Source: an uncultured Rhodospirillaceae bacterium
GTDB lineage: Bacteria; Pseudomonadota; Alphaproteobacteria; Rhodospirillales; Rhodospirillaceae
Assembly (NCBI GenBank): GCA_943787205.1
Contig: CALSLN010000024.1
Span: forward strand, 1 to 64,000
Length of the DNA stretch: 64,000 nt
Reading direction: 5' to 3'
Made by a program: the position numbers and the translations under genes. This document shows positions 38,228-48,094 of the stretch, piece by piece. The stretch's first letter is position 1. Every line of letters starts with the position of its first letter. Below the pieces are notes generated by a model. The model did no database searches. It was not told the DNA's origin and saw nothing but the letters and a program-made list of their open reading frames with translations.

Positions 38228-38854
38228 TTACCCAAACGAGAAGGGAATTTGATCAGGGCCGTAGTACTGCTCAACCGTGTTGTCTTTCTTATAGAAAATA
38301 TTCTGCACATATGTGCCGCAGCGTTGGCTGCGCACAATCACGGCGACCGTCGGGCCATCTCCATTGTATTCAGCGTGAATGTCCCAGGGCTTGATAAAGT
38401 CGATGTAGCCGGGGACCACGTCCACGGTTTCGGTTTCTTCCACAACAGCGGTTTGGGGCAGATCGCCCGGCTCACCGCCATCTGTGCGCTTGAAGCGCAG
38501 CACTTGTTCGCCGCCATCGACCACACCGTAGAGTGTCCATGACACACCGTGGTCGTGGATTGTTGTTTTCGCATTGGCTTTCTTGATCAGTCCGTTGATG
38601 ACAAAGCCGTAGTCTGGATCTTCATAAAACAGCAGGTTGGCGTGCTTGCCTTCCAGGCCCAACTTGGCCGGGCTGGTTGGCCAAGTCTTGGCATGTTCCG
38701 CTACATCGGGGTCGCGGAGCATCTCTTGCAGCGGTTCGCAGGCTTGCGGCCAAACCTCATCGGCACTGAGGCCTTGCTCGAACAAGCCTCGCACGGTTGA
38801 AACAAACGTCTCAACGGCGGGCAACATGGGTCTTCTGCTGGCATCATCTGGCAT
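38228..38854 (-). CDS. Cysteine dioxygenase-type cupin
   Basis: NLLFYEDPDYGFVINGLIKKANAKTTIHDHGVSWTLYGVVDGGEQVLRF; cupin HxH and later His; start at internal ATG 38854. Confidence 0.75.
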   Translation of the reverse strand: MPDDASRRPMLPAVETFVSTVRGLFEQGLSADEVWPQACEPLQEMLRDPDVAEHAKTWPTSPAKLGLEGKHANLLFYEDPDYGFVINGLIKKANAKTTIHDHGVSWTLYGVVDGGEQVLRFKRTDGGEPGDLPQTAVVEETETVDVVPGYIDFIKPWDIHAEYNGDGPTVAVIVRSQRCGTYVQNIFYKKDNTVEQYYGPDQIPFSFG

Positions 38855-38988
38855 GGTGGTTTTTTCATTATTGAAGGTGATAAGAGGAAGAGTAAGGAAA
38901 TCGCTGTATCGAGCCAATTCGTATATCAATAATAATCACCACACGATTACGGACCTGGCCTTTGCCCCTTGGGTGACGAGTTACACTC

Positions 38989-39381
38989 TTAAACCACTGC
39001 GCCAATCACGAGGGCCAGGCCAAAAGCGCCGGTCGCTAGTGCCCAGGTGCGCGGCAGGGGATTACGCCAGAATCGACCGGCAATAGCCAGAACCCCATCC
39101 GGTGCGACCATCCACAGGAGTCCTTTGGCAATGGTGGCCCAGCCCATCAATGTTACGAAGGCCGCGAGCCATCCGTCCCAACTGGGGTGAACAATCACCA
39201 CTGTGACACCAAGGACGTATGTAAGAGCGCCGGTAATGAAGGTTAGCGCGGCATTGCCCTTAAAGCCTTCTAGGATGCGCCCCAGCTTTGTTGGATCACG
39301 AAACATGCCGATGGCTATGGCTATGGCGTAAATCCCTAAGGCAAGGGCAAGAGAGACCGTCAACGGTTGGGAAGAGAGCAT
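38989..39381 (-). CDS. Small integral membrane protein, hypothetical
   Basis: Four hydrophobic segments; no recognised domain. Confidence 0.6.
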   Translation of the reverse strand: MLSSQPLTVSLALALGIYAIAIAIGMFRDPTKLGRILEGFKGNAALTFITGALTYVLGVTVVIVHPSWDGWLAAFVTLMGWATIAKGLLWMVAPDGVLAIAGRFWRNPLPRTWALATGAFGLALVIGAVV

Positions 39382-39538
39382 GGATGTTCTCCTTTCGCTG
39401 TTTTATGTCTGAGCTGCGCTTACTCGCTGCGTCGGCGGAAATTATCTCCGGTCTTCCAATCCCCGCCTTGTGAGTTGCTCTAAGGCAGAGCCTCACTAAT
39501 ACCCAATAAGTATAGGGTTTATGCCCCTCAGGGCACGA

Positions 39539-39580
39539 TTTTATTTGGGGGTGAACTTGTGCTTAAATACCCCCATAAAA
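39539..39580 (+). promoter_or_regulatory. 5' leader hairpin upstream of GDSL autotransporter
   Basis: ttttatttgggggt ... acccccataaaa inverted repeat, 21 nt before ATG 39602. Confidence 0.5.
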
Positions 39581-39601
39581 GTATCAGGAAGGGTGGGACC
39601 C

Positions 39602-41401
39602 ATGATCAAGCGGTATTTGTCGGCGGCGGTGGTATGGCTCGCGATTGCAGCACCAGTTCAGGCGCAGGAGTACACGGGCCTTTACGTCTTCGGCGATAGT
39701 TTGTCGGACTCTGGCAATCTGTTCGGATTGACCGGCGGCACCACGCCCCCAAGCCCACCTTATTTCAATGGCCGCTTCTCTGATGGCCCGGTCTGGGTTG
39801 AGAGTCTCGCCCCAGCTTTGGGTTTGACCTACACCCAAGCCACCAACTTCGCGATTGGTGGAGCCGAAGCAGGAAGCCTGAACGCGATAGATGTTGGTAA
39901 TCAGGTGTTGGGATTCGTTGGCGCTGGCGGCACGGTTCCTGCTGGAGCCCTTACAGTCGTCTGGGCTGGCAACAACGATTTCCTCCGCAATGCTGCGACC
40001 ACACCCGCAAGTGAATTGACCACGACCGTTGTCACCAGCATCGGCACAGCGATTGGAACACTTAACGCCTTTGGCGCGCAAAGCTTCTTGGTTCCAAACT
40101 TACCGAAGTTCGGTAACTCTCCAGGTGGGGCGTCGACGGGGCTCGGGCCGCAGTTGAATGAACTTGCATCTTTCTACAACACCAACCTTCATAACGCGTT
40201 GATTGGTCTTGAAGAGTCTCTTGGTATTCAAGTGTTCATCATGGACGTCGAAGGTTTGTTCGATGACGTGATTGCTGATCCATCGGTTTACGGCATGAGT
40301 AATGTGACGATCCCTTGCCTTGACGGTTTGGCGCAGCCAACGGGTGTTTGCCCAACCACTGAAGCAGCCAATGTCACGTTGTTCTGGGATGCGATCCATC
40401 CCACCGGCGCGGCGCATTCTATTGTGTCTCAATTCGCTCAGGCCACCTTGGCTATGTACGACCAGCCACGCGTGGTCGCGACGACCTCATACATGGGCCC
40501 GATCATCATGGATGCCCAACGCCAGACCACGGAACAGCGTTTGATGACCATTCGCTCGACCAGCAATGGATCGAAAGCGCCGGCTCAAGTTTATGCGTCT
40601 TATCGCGCGGCGACAGGAGACCGGGATGGTAACGCCAGCCTCGAAGGCTTGGACTACGATTTGGATACCATCACGATCGGCATGGATAAAGTTGTCGGCT
40701 CCGGTTGGGCTATTGGTGCCGCGTTAACTTACGGCTCAGGCGACGTTGAATTAGCGGGCGGTGGGTTGACCGATTACGAAACGATGATTGGGTCTGCTTA
40801 TGTCAGCTTCAATGGCGAGAGCGGCATGTTTATCGATCTCAGTGGCGGCATTAGCTCCGATGACTATGAGATGGATCGCAATACATCGTTCGTCTTCCGC
40901 CCTGTTGCCAATGGTGAAGCGGGCGGAACTAGCGCCTATTTTAACGCTGAAGCTGGATACAGTATGAATACGGGCAGTTTCCGTATTGGTCCGTATGCGG
41001 GCGTTCGGTATCTCTCCACCGATATTGGCGCTTACGCTGAAACCGGCGCCGCTATGTTTAATCTTGATGTCTTGGACCAACGCGCCGGCGGTATCGTCGG
41101 GTCCGTTGGCCTTGAAATCGGCAGCACCTATTCTGACCGCAGCATCAAGATTGTACCGCTTGTTCGTATCGCCTATGAGACCGAACTGGATAGCATCGAT
41201 TACGGTGCCAGCATTCAAACATCGACAGGACATATTGTGAGTGTCGGTCGCGGGTCTGATTCAAAGAACCGTATTGCAGCGAATGCAGGTTTGGCTCTGG
41301 TCGGTCAAAACTTCTCTGTCGCTTTGAGCTACCAAGGCACGGTGGATTACTCAGACGGCAAAGATGAAGGCTTCATGGGCCGCCTGAGCTATTGGTTCTA
41401 G
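39602..41401 (+). CDS. SGNH/GDSL esterase with C-terminal autotransporter beta-barrel
   Basis: Signal peptide MIKRYLSAAVVWLAIAAPVQAQ; FGDSLSDSGN (GDSL block I), WAGNNDFL (block III), WDAIHPTGAAH (block V); C-terminal barrel ending MGRLSYWF. Confidence 0.93.
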   Translation: MIKRYLSAAVVWLAIAAPVQAQEYTGLYVFGDSLSDSGNLFGLTGGTTPPSPPYFNGRFSDGPVWVESLAPALGLTYTQATNFAIGGAEAGSLNAIDVGNQVLGFVGAGGTVPAGALTVVWAGNNDFLRNAATTPASELTTTVVTSIGTAIGTLNAFGAQSFLVPNLPKFGNSPGGASTGLGPQLNELASFYNTNLHNALIGLEESLGIQVFIMDVEGLFDDVIADPSVYGMSNVTIPCLDGLAQPTGVCPTTEAANVTLFWDAIHPTGAAHSIVSQFAQATLAMYDQPRVVATTSYMGPIIMDAQRQTTEQRLMTIRSTSNGSKAPAQVYASYRAATGDRDGNASLEGLDYDLDTITIGMDKVVGSGWAIGAALTYGSGDVELAGGGLTDYETMIGSAYVSFNGESGMFIDLSGGISSDDYEMDRNTSFVFRPVANGEAGGTSAYFNAEAGYSMNTGSFRIGPYAGVRYLSTDIGAYAETGAAMFNLDVLDQRAGGIVGSVGLEIGSTYSDRSIKIVPLVRIAYETELDSIDYGASIQTSTGHIVSVGRGSDSKNRIAANAGLALVGQNFSVALSYQGTVDYSDGKDEGFMGRLSYWF

Positions 41402-41429
41402 GGTCTAAATCTTTTATGGCGGTGCTGGG

Positions 41430-43364
41430 ATGAGAAGTGTTCTAGCAAGTGTGAGCTTTCTGTTGCTTGGATTGGTGTCGAACACCGATGCCCAAGCTGA
41501 GCCTTTAGATCCGGCTGCCGTAGAAGCGTTTTTCGACAGTAACATCACAGAATTAATGGAGGGCACCGGCATACCCGGTGTCACTCTGTCTGTGGTTCAG
41601 AATGGCGAGTTGATTCTCATTAAGGGGTATGGTGTCGCCGACATCAAAACGGGTGAACCGGTCGACCCTGAAACCACCGTGTTTCGAATTGGGTCTATTA
41701 CCAAACCCTTCACCGCTATTGCTGCGCTTCAACAGGTGGATGCGGGGACTTTAGATTTAAATACCGACGTTAATCAGTACCTGTTTCCATATCAGGTACC
41801 AAATACGTATCCCGAGCCAGTGACATCGCATCATATTCTAACCCACCAAAGCGGGTTTGACGTTGATATCAGTTACCTCTACGGACCCCGGTTCAAGACG
41901 GAAAAACTAAGCCCGGAAGAAATTGAAAGGCGTTTCATTAGAGTGCGGCGCCCAGGGGAAGTGGCAGCATACGACAATCTCGGTTTCGGAACTTTGGGTT
42001 TGGTGATCGATTCTGTGTCAGGTGGATCTTATGACCGGGCCTTAGCAAAAGGCATCTTCCGGCCACTTGGTATGCATCGATCTTTTGTTGATTTACCGCC
42101 AAATCGCACGGTCAATCTGGCTGGGTGTCATCTTTGGTCCTCGCCAGAGAAGGTCTGGTCTTGCGAGCATGATAATTTTAGTGATCTTACTAAGTCTGCT
42201 GGTGCCATCGCCTCGACGGCATCGGATATGGCCAAGTTTATGCTGTGGTTGTTGGATGATAATAAACTGGAAGACGACCCAGTTCTGTCACCTGAGTCCT
42301 TCTCTGATTTGACCAATTTTGATAATTACCGGCCGCACCCTATGTCTCCAGGCATTGGTCGCTCGCTTATGGAGTACAAAGTGTCCGGTCGTCGGGTTTT
42401 CGGGCATGATGGTGGCCTTAATGGCTTCATGTCAGACATGTCGCTCTTCCCTGATGCGAGCGTTGGCTACTTTGTCAGTTTGGCGGGCACGCCTGGTCTC
42501 ATGGCACCATTGAAGTTGTCGGCTCTATTAACGCAGGCCCAGGGCGCACCGAGCGGAGACGCAATTAAGGTCTTTCAAGACAAATATATTGGATTAAAGA
42601 AATCCTTTGCGGAAGCATTCGTGCCGCAGTCAGTTGATTGGCCGCCCGTACTCTCAAGCACGGATTCAGAACAGTTAGGTTCAATCAATATTCAAGACAG
42701 TGTGCCAGGAATTTACCGTAGCCTTCGCAATACCTCTAAGACGTTGCTCGTCAGATTGGCCGGTGCTGCGCAATCCCCTGTCATTAGTATGCCATCCTCG
42801 AACACATTAGTGAGCAGCATCTCAGGCGCTTATCAGGAAGCGGCGCCCCTATTCTTCGAGAATGAAGAAAAAACAGCGCTGGTAATTCGTTCAACGGATG
42901 ACAACACGTACATTTTTGGGTCAACACTACCCGTAGGTGGCGTGAAGCGACATCCGCAATACACCTCTCCTACATTAACCCTTTTGCCGGCACCGATCGC
43001 TTTGCTGGTTTTACTCAGCGGTGTTGTCTATCTGCTTCCCAGGTTTTCCGGTGATCGCCGTCGCATCGCCTTGTTTGGTCTACTCGGCGTTGGATTGGTC
43101 CTGTCCGCTGTCTTGCTCGAGTTGGAATACGCGACTTGGTTTGAACTTGTGAAAGGAAACTCACTTCTTCCCTTGCTGTGGCGCTTGGCTTTGGTCATCG
43201 GGCTCGTGATTTTGCTCAGAACCGTTATGGGCGTCGTCCGCGTTTGGCGGGGTAAGGGGTATGGCACGGGCTGGCGCGGCAGTGTGCAAAAGTGTCACGG
43301 CGCGTTGATCGCCGCGTCGTGCCTCATCATCGTCAGTCTGTCAGCCTACTGGGCAGCGGCCTAG
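41430..43364 (+). CDS. Secreted serine hydrolase (beta-lactamase/ class C family) with C-terminal TM helices
   Basis: SITK (SxxK), YDN (YxN), HDGG motifs; hydrophobic helices at the C-terminus. Confidence 0.9.
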   Translation: MRSVLASVSFLLLGLVSNTDAQAEPLDPAAVEAFFDSNITELMEGTGIPGVTLSVVQNGELILIKGYGVADIKTGEPVDPETTVFRIGSITKPFTAIAALQQVDAGTLDLNTDVNQYLFPYQVPNTYPEPVTSHHILTHQSGFDVDISYLYGPRFKTEKLSPEEIERRFIRVRRPGEVAAYDNLGFGTLGLVIDSVSGGSYDRALAKGIFRPLGMHRSFVDLPPNRTVNLAGCHLWSSPEKVWSCEHDNFSDLTKSAGAIASTASDMAKFMLWLLDDNKLEDDPVLSPESFSDLTNFDNYRPHPMSPGIGRSLMEYKVSGRRVFGHDGGLNGFMSDMSLFPDASVGYFVSLAGTPGLMAPLKLSALLTQAQGAPSGDAIKVFQDKYIGLKKSFAEAFVPQSVDWPPVLSSTDSEQLGSINIQDSVPGIYRSLRNTSKTLLVRLAGAAQSPVISMPSSNTLVSSISGAYQEAAPLFFENEEKTALVIRSTDDNTYIFGSTLPVGGVKRHPQYTSPTLTLLPAPIALLVLLSGVVYLLPRFSGDRRRIALFGLLGVGLVLSAVLLELEYATWFELVKGNSLLPLLWRLALVIGLVILLRTVMGVVRVWRGKGYGTGWRGSVQKCHGALIAASCLIIVSLSAYWAAA

Positions 43365-43368
43365 GAGT

Positions 43369-43893
43369 TTACTCCGGCTCGCCGGCCCATTTCTCTGGGC
43401 GATGGCCAGTGTTCGCGGCTTCGTCTGGATCCCATTCGATCAAGTTGATCTTCTCGCCATCGGGGCCGCGCAAGGCCATTTCCCGTTGCTTGATATGGCC
43501 ACGCACGCTTAACCGCTTTGGCTCGCAGACAACGGTGTGTGGAAAAGCCTTGGCGCGGCGAATAACCTCATCCAGGTCGCTGCAATAGAACACCATGCAG
43601 ATCTCTCCCAGGTTACAGCCTTCGCTTGGCCGTTCGATTTTGGGCGGTGCCGGATTCTTTACCTCAAACAATCCCACCATGCCGTAGGCCGTAAAGTCAG
43701 GTTGCTTGAGAATACACACCCGGGTCGTGACCCCGTCTGGCATGCCAATAAACTCATGCATGTTGCCACCTTCGGCGGTGCCTTCCGAGTAAACCTCGGT
43801 GAGGCCCAGCACGTCGCCATAAAAGGCTTTTGATTGTTCTAAGTCGGAGACTTGTAAGGCCGCGCGGACCATTTGGCTGAGTTTCATGATCAT
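43369..43893 (-). CDS. VOC-family (glyoxalase-like) protein
   Basis: VRAALQVSDLEQSKAFYGDVLGLTEVYSE...MALRGPDGEKINLIEWDP. Confidence 0.88.
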   Translation of the reverse strand: MIMKLSQMVRAALQVSDLEQSKAFYGDVLGLTEVYSEGTAEGGNMHEFIGMPDGVTTRVCILKQPDFTAYGMVGLFEVKNPAPPKIERPSEGCNLGEICMVFYCSDLDEVIRRAKAFPHTVVCEPKRLSVRGHIKQREMALRGPDGEKINLIEWDPDEAANTGHRPEKWAGEPE

Positions 43894-44099
43894 CTCTATG
43901 TTATGCAGAATAGTCCTTCATTCTGGCAGGGCAAGAGGAATAACGATAGGGTTTCCGAGAGATTTCGCGAGACTGCTCTGCGCGGTGTGGGCTTCGTTGG
44001 TCAGGTTGGCGAAACGACTACAGTTTAGGACAGGATTGGTTTTCCATCGGTCCCGCATTTTGCTACGACTACACAACACTTTTTACGGGAGAGGTTTCC

Positions 44100-45302
44100 A
44101 TGCTTGATCGTCGTTCTCTGTTTGCTGCCACGGCTGCTGTCGGGTCTTTTGTTGGCGCTGTTTTTAAGGGACGTACGGCTGCCGCGGCCACATATGCGAA
44201 AAACGCTACCATTCCGGGTGAGGTCGAGCCCCGTGGCACCGATGGCCGCCATGAACGTCTCCCCACGTTAGATTTAGAAAGTCAGCATGATTTTCATTCT
44301 GGCATTCGCGGTTGGAACAGCCGCGTCGCAGGAAAAGCGGCCCAGCAGCGCGTTGAAAAGATCATGGTTGAGAATGGTCTGGACAAAAGAGCCACCATGT
44401 CGACCGAAAAAGCACTGTCTTTGATCGAACATGATCATGTCGTTGGTACCAGCGCTCGCACGTGGATCAGCAATCAGCAGACCATGTGGAAATCCATGCA
44501 GGATTATTATCACGCCAATGCGGATGACTACCTGGCTGAGATGGAAGCCTTCGATAACATTGGGCCAGGGACGTTAGAGCTGAACCCGGACATGGATATC
44601 CCCACCTATACGAAGCATGAAATTCATATGCAGCCGGGTGGATATGTCGGTGATGAGTTCGCAGGCCACATGTATCACTACGGCACCAACAATTTTTACA
44701 CCGGTGGTCGCGGTGACAATGAACAAGATCAAATTCACATAGGCACAGCAGAGCGCATGCCTTTGCCGGAGGATGGCAAAGTTAAGCGCATCCTCGTACA
44801 GGGGTGTGGTCCCGGTCAGTTTACCGTGGCCTTAAAAGAGCGGTTCCCCGATGCTGAAGTTTGGGGCATTGATGTTGGTGGTCCGCTTGTTCGCTATGGC
44901 CATATGCGCGCCGTTGAGCTTGGCGTCGATGTTAATTTTGCCCAGCGCTTAGCCGAAGATACAAAATTCCCGGATGGATACTTTGATATCGTCACATCAT
45001 TTATTATTCATCACGAACTTCCGGCAGATAAAACAAAAGAAGTGTTCCGTGAAGCACACCGGGTGACTCGTAAGGGCGGGTATTTTTATCCTGTCGACTT
45101 CCGCACCAGAGCATCAGAAAACCCAGCGTTTGCGCAGTACCGTACGTGGTGGGACCACCGCTGGAATACGGAAGTCTGGAGCCAAGAATTCCGCAGCATC
45201 AATTTGGAAGATGAATTGGTGAACGCCGGGTTCAAGTTAAAGGAAGATGCGAAGCCCGTGTTGCGTGGTTTCGGTGTTCGTCATGCTATCAAGCAAGCCT
45301 AG
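44100..45302 (+). CDS. Class I SAM-dependent methyltransferase with Tat-like signal peptide (member 3)
   Basis: MLDRRSLFAATAAVGSFVGAVFKGRTAAAA; GTLELNPDMDIPTYTKHEIHMQPGGYVGDEFAGHMYHYG; ILVQGCGPGQFTVALKERFPDAEVWGIDVGGPLVRYGHMRA. Confidence 0.88.
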   Translation: MLDRRSLFAATAAVGSFVGAVFKGRTAAAATYAKNATIPGEVEPRGTDGRHERLPTLDLESQHDFHSGIRGWNSRVAGKAAQQRVEKIMVENGLDKRATMSTEKALSLIEHDHVVGTSARTWISNQQTMWKSMQDYYHANADDYLAEMEAFDNIGPGTLELNPDMDIPTYTKHEIHMQPGGYVGDEFAGHMYHYGTNNFYTGGRGDNEQDQIHIGTAERMPLPEDGKVKRILVQGCGPGQFTVALKERFPDAEVWGIDVGGPLVRYGHMRAVELGVDVNFAQRLAEDTKFPDGYFDIVTSFIIHHELPADKTKEVFREAHRVTRKGGYFYPVDFRTRASENPAFAQYRTWWDHRWNTEVWSQEFRSINLEDELVNAGFKLKEDAKPVLRGFGVRHAIKQA

Positions 45303-45332
45303 CTTGGGCTTCGCGTCTCTTAATTGTGATCG

Positions 45333-45410
45333 TGCTATGACGCGAAGTCATAGCAAATTTCAAACACGGTGATAGTTTGAGGAAGCCCCGTTCAAGAACG
45401 GGGCTTTTTT
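45333..45410 (+). terminator. Tandem hairpins: tgctatgac-gcgaa-gtcatagca then intrinsic terminator gccccgtt-caag-aacggggc-tttttt
   Basis: Two perfect stems; second (45385-45404) followed by a T6 run. Confidence 0.9.
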
Positions 45411-45442
45411 CAATAACGCCAAGAACTGGCAAACGGGTGGGT

Positions 45443-47590
45443 ATGTTACGTTTCAGTGGAGGAGGGCTTGCTGTTATCGCGTTAGCGGTATCGCTTAGCA
45501 GTGCCCATGTTTATGGCGCATCTGCCCAGGACGCACCTGCACTAGACCCTCAAGTCCAAGTTCAAACCCGAGACGGTACGGATACTGGTTCCGTTGTGGT
45601 CTACGATGCGGAATATTTCGCGCAGTACAATCCGATCACGGCTGAAGACATGCTCAACCGTATTCCGGGCACGGAAGGTCTTGTTGGCGGCTTCGGTAGT
45701 GATCAGGAAGAGCGTCGGGGGTTGCGCTCAAACACGGATCAAATCCTGATTGATGGTAAACGCCTGACCGGTAAAGAAAACCAAAGCTCAAGTTTTTTGG
45801 AGAGGTTGCCGGCCAAATCCGTCGAACGCATCGAACTGATTACGGGCAACGTGCGTGAGTTGGATACGGATGTAGGCGTGCGGGTCATTAACGTTGTCCT
45901 GAAAGAAGGTACGGGACGCGGTAGTGGTTTTGCACAAATTGGCACCTTCGTATTCTCCGATGGCGCAGTCGTACCGATGGGTAGTCTCTCGTACAACGGA
46001 TCAGTGGGGAACCTATCCTACAACGCATCGACACAACTTCGGCCCGCGCAGTCTCCTACAGATGTTGTTGATATTATTCGCAGCCCTACCGGAGACCGTG
46101 TCAGCGTTATTGAAGAAGAACGCCGTCAGTCCCAAAGGCAAATTGAAGGGCGAGGTGCGCTCACCTATAATTGGGAAAGCGGTAAGACGCTGCAACTCAA
46201 TGGTCTCTTCACTTATTTTCCGCGCGATAACTTTGATACCACCACGACTTTTCTTGATCCTGGCAACGGCTCGTTGATCGAGTCAGGAACGGTTGTCGAT
46301 AACATCAAAGGTGACAACACGACGTGGGAGATCAGTGGGGATTACAGCCAGTCTCTTGGAAAATCCCTGAACTTTACTGGGTTATTCATTTACTCAAATA
46401 GTGGCGTTGATCGCGAGAACGAGAATTTTATCCAGGTTGGTGAAGATCGAACGCAGACCGGTGGTGACAACCGTGATCAAACTGCGACGGAGAAAATTTT
46501 ACGTGGAACGCTGAATTGGAACATTGCCAAGAAGCACGATTTGGAACTGGGTGTGGAAGGCGCAATCAATACTCTGGACAAAGACCTGGATTTTTTCTCC
46601 GTCGTGAACGGGGCAATCTTTGATATCCCAATTATAAATAGCGATCAGAAGATTACGGAAGATCGCATCGAAGGCTTTAGCACCTATAGCTGGAAACCTA
46701 TCGATGGTCTTGAAATTGAAACGGGTCTTGCCGCCGAATACTCCTCTCTGACTCAAATCGGCAGTGATGTGGGAACGGAGCGTTCCTTCACCTTCGTCAA
46801 ACCCAGCCTGGATATTTGGTACAATGTCGATTCAGCCACGCAAGTGTGGTTCTCGGCGAGCCGCGACGTGGGGCAATTGGACTTTGATGATTTTGTCGCC
46901 ACCGTAAACCGCGAAGACAATGAAGTGCTGTCCGGGAACCCGGAGCTCGCGCCAGAAAAATCCTGGGACTTTGAAGTCGGGGCCGAGCGCCGTCTGAACG
47001 ATGGGGCGGGCGTTATCAACGGACGTGTTTTCTATCGTCGTGTTAATGACGTCAAGGACCTTATTCCCTTTGGTTTGACGGATTCACAGCCTGGCAACTT
47101 GGGCAGTGGCGACCATTACGGGGCCGAAATAGAAGGCAGTATTCGGTTTGGCCGTTTCACCAGTGTCGACGCTGTCCTTAGTGGTTCTTTTCTCATTCAA
47201 GATTCAAAAGTTGCCGACCCGTTTACAGGTGTGAACCGGCGCTTTGGCAATCAAACGAAGTATGAATACAGCATGGAGGCCCGCCACGACGTAAAGTCAT
47301 GGGGAACCTCTTACGGCTTTGATTTTTCAAAGAAGGGCCCGAACCTAGAGAGTGACGTCGCCGAGTTGGATTTAAAATCCACGACGCTCGATGCGCGTAT
47401 CTTTCTTGAGCAGACCATCACGGACGGTACAATCCTGCGTCTGTTCTGGGCCAACATGCTGAAGATTAGTAACAAGCGTGTGCGGACCGTGTTCGACCCC
47501 AGTCAGGCCAGCGGCACCATTGATCGCGTTGAGTTTCGCGACTCAGAACGAGGCTGGATCGCAGGCTTTAGGCTGAGAACGACGTTCTAA
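45443..47590 (+). CDS. TonB-dependent receptor
   Basis: Plug pattern ITAEDMLNRIPGTEG, QILIDGKRLTGKENQSSSFLERLPAKSVERIELITG; ATG 45443 preferred because the ORF-track TTG 45377 lies upstream of the terminator. Confidence 0.88.
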   Translation: MLRFSGGGLAVIALAVSLSSAHVYGASAQDAPALDPQVQVQTRDGTDTGSVVVYDAEYFAQYNPITAEDMLNRIPGTEGLVGGFGSDQEERRGLRSNTDQILIDGKRLTGKENQSSSFLERLPAKSVERIELITGNVRELDTDVGVRVINVVLKEGTGRGSGFAQIGTFVFSDGAVVPMGSLSYNGSVGNLSYNASTQLRPAQSPTDVVDIIRSPTGDRVSVIEEERRQSQRQIEGRGALTYNWESGKTLQLNGLFTYFPRDNFDTTTTFLDPGNGSLIESGTVVDNIKGDNTTWEISGDYSQSLGKSLNFTGLFIYSNSGVDRENENFIQVGEDRTQTGGDNRDQTATEKILRGTLNWNIAKKHDLELGVEGAINTLDKDLDFFSVVNGAIFDIPIINSDQKITEDRIEGFSTYSWKPIDGLEIETGLAAEYSSLTQIGSDVGTERSFTFVKPSLDIWYNVDSATQVWFSASRDVGQLDFDDFVATVNREDNEVLSGNPELAPEKSWDFEVGAERRLNDGAGVINGRVFYRRVNDVKDLIPFGLTDSQPGNLGSGDHYGAEIEGSIRFGRFTSVDAVLSGSFLIQDSKVADPFTGVNRRFGNQTKYEYSMEARHDVKSWGTSYGFDFSKKGPNLESDVAELDLKSTTLDARIFLEQTITDGTILRLFWANMLKISNKRVRTVFDPSQASGTIDRVEFRDSERGWIAGFRLRTTF

Positions 47591-47653
47591 AGTGTCTCGC
47601 TTTGTCACGGGTGGTTAGTCTCGAAGAATTGTAAATCTATAGGGTGAGTTTTA

Positions 47654-48064
47654 ATGAGTGAATTATGCTTAACGTTAGGGGTAGACCACGTCGGTTTGAC
47701 CGTCAGTGACCTAGCGGCAACGCGTGATTTTTTTGTTGAGTGCTTAGGCTGGGAGGTTGTCGGCGAGAAATCTGACTATCCTGCAGTCTTTGTCTCGGAT
47801 GGGATATCGCGTCTTACGCTCTGGCAGGTTCATGATACCACCGACTGTGTCGCCTTTGATCGGAGGCAAAACGTCGGGCTCCACCATTTGGCATTAAAAG
47901 TGGCTAATCGAGCCGCGCTTGATGCTGTGTTTGAGCAAGTGAAGGACTGGCCTGGTGTCGAAATTGAATTCGCACCAGAAACTTCAGGTGGCGGGCCTAA
48001 GTTTCACACGATGATCCGTGAGCCAAGCGGAAGCCGGATCGAGTTTTCCTGGGACCCTCGGTAG
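47654..48064 (+). CDS. VOC-family (glyoxalase-like) protein
   Basis: GVDHVGLTVSDLAATRDFFVECLGWEVVGEKSDYPAVFVSDG...FHTMIREPSGSRIEFSWDP. Confidence 0.9.
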   Translation: MSELCLTLGVDHVGLTVSDLAATRDFFVECLGWEVVGEKSDYPAVFVSDGISRLTLWQVHDTTDCVAFDRRQNVGLHHLALKVANRAALDAVFEQVKDWPGVEIEFAPETSGGGPKFHTMIREPSGSRIEFSWDPR

Positions 48065-48094
48065 ATCTTCAGCGGCTACAAACTTCTGCACAGT

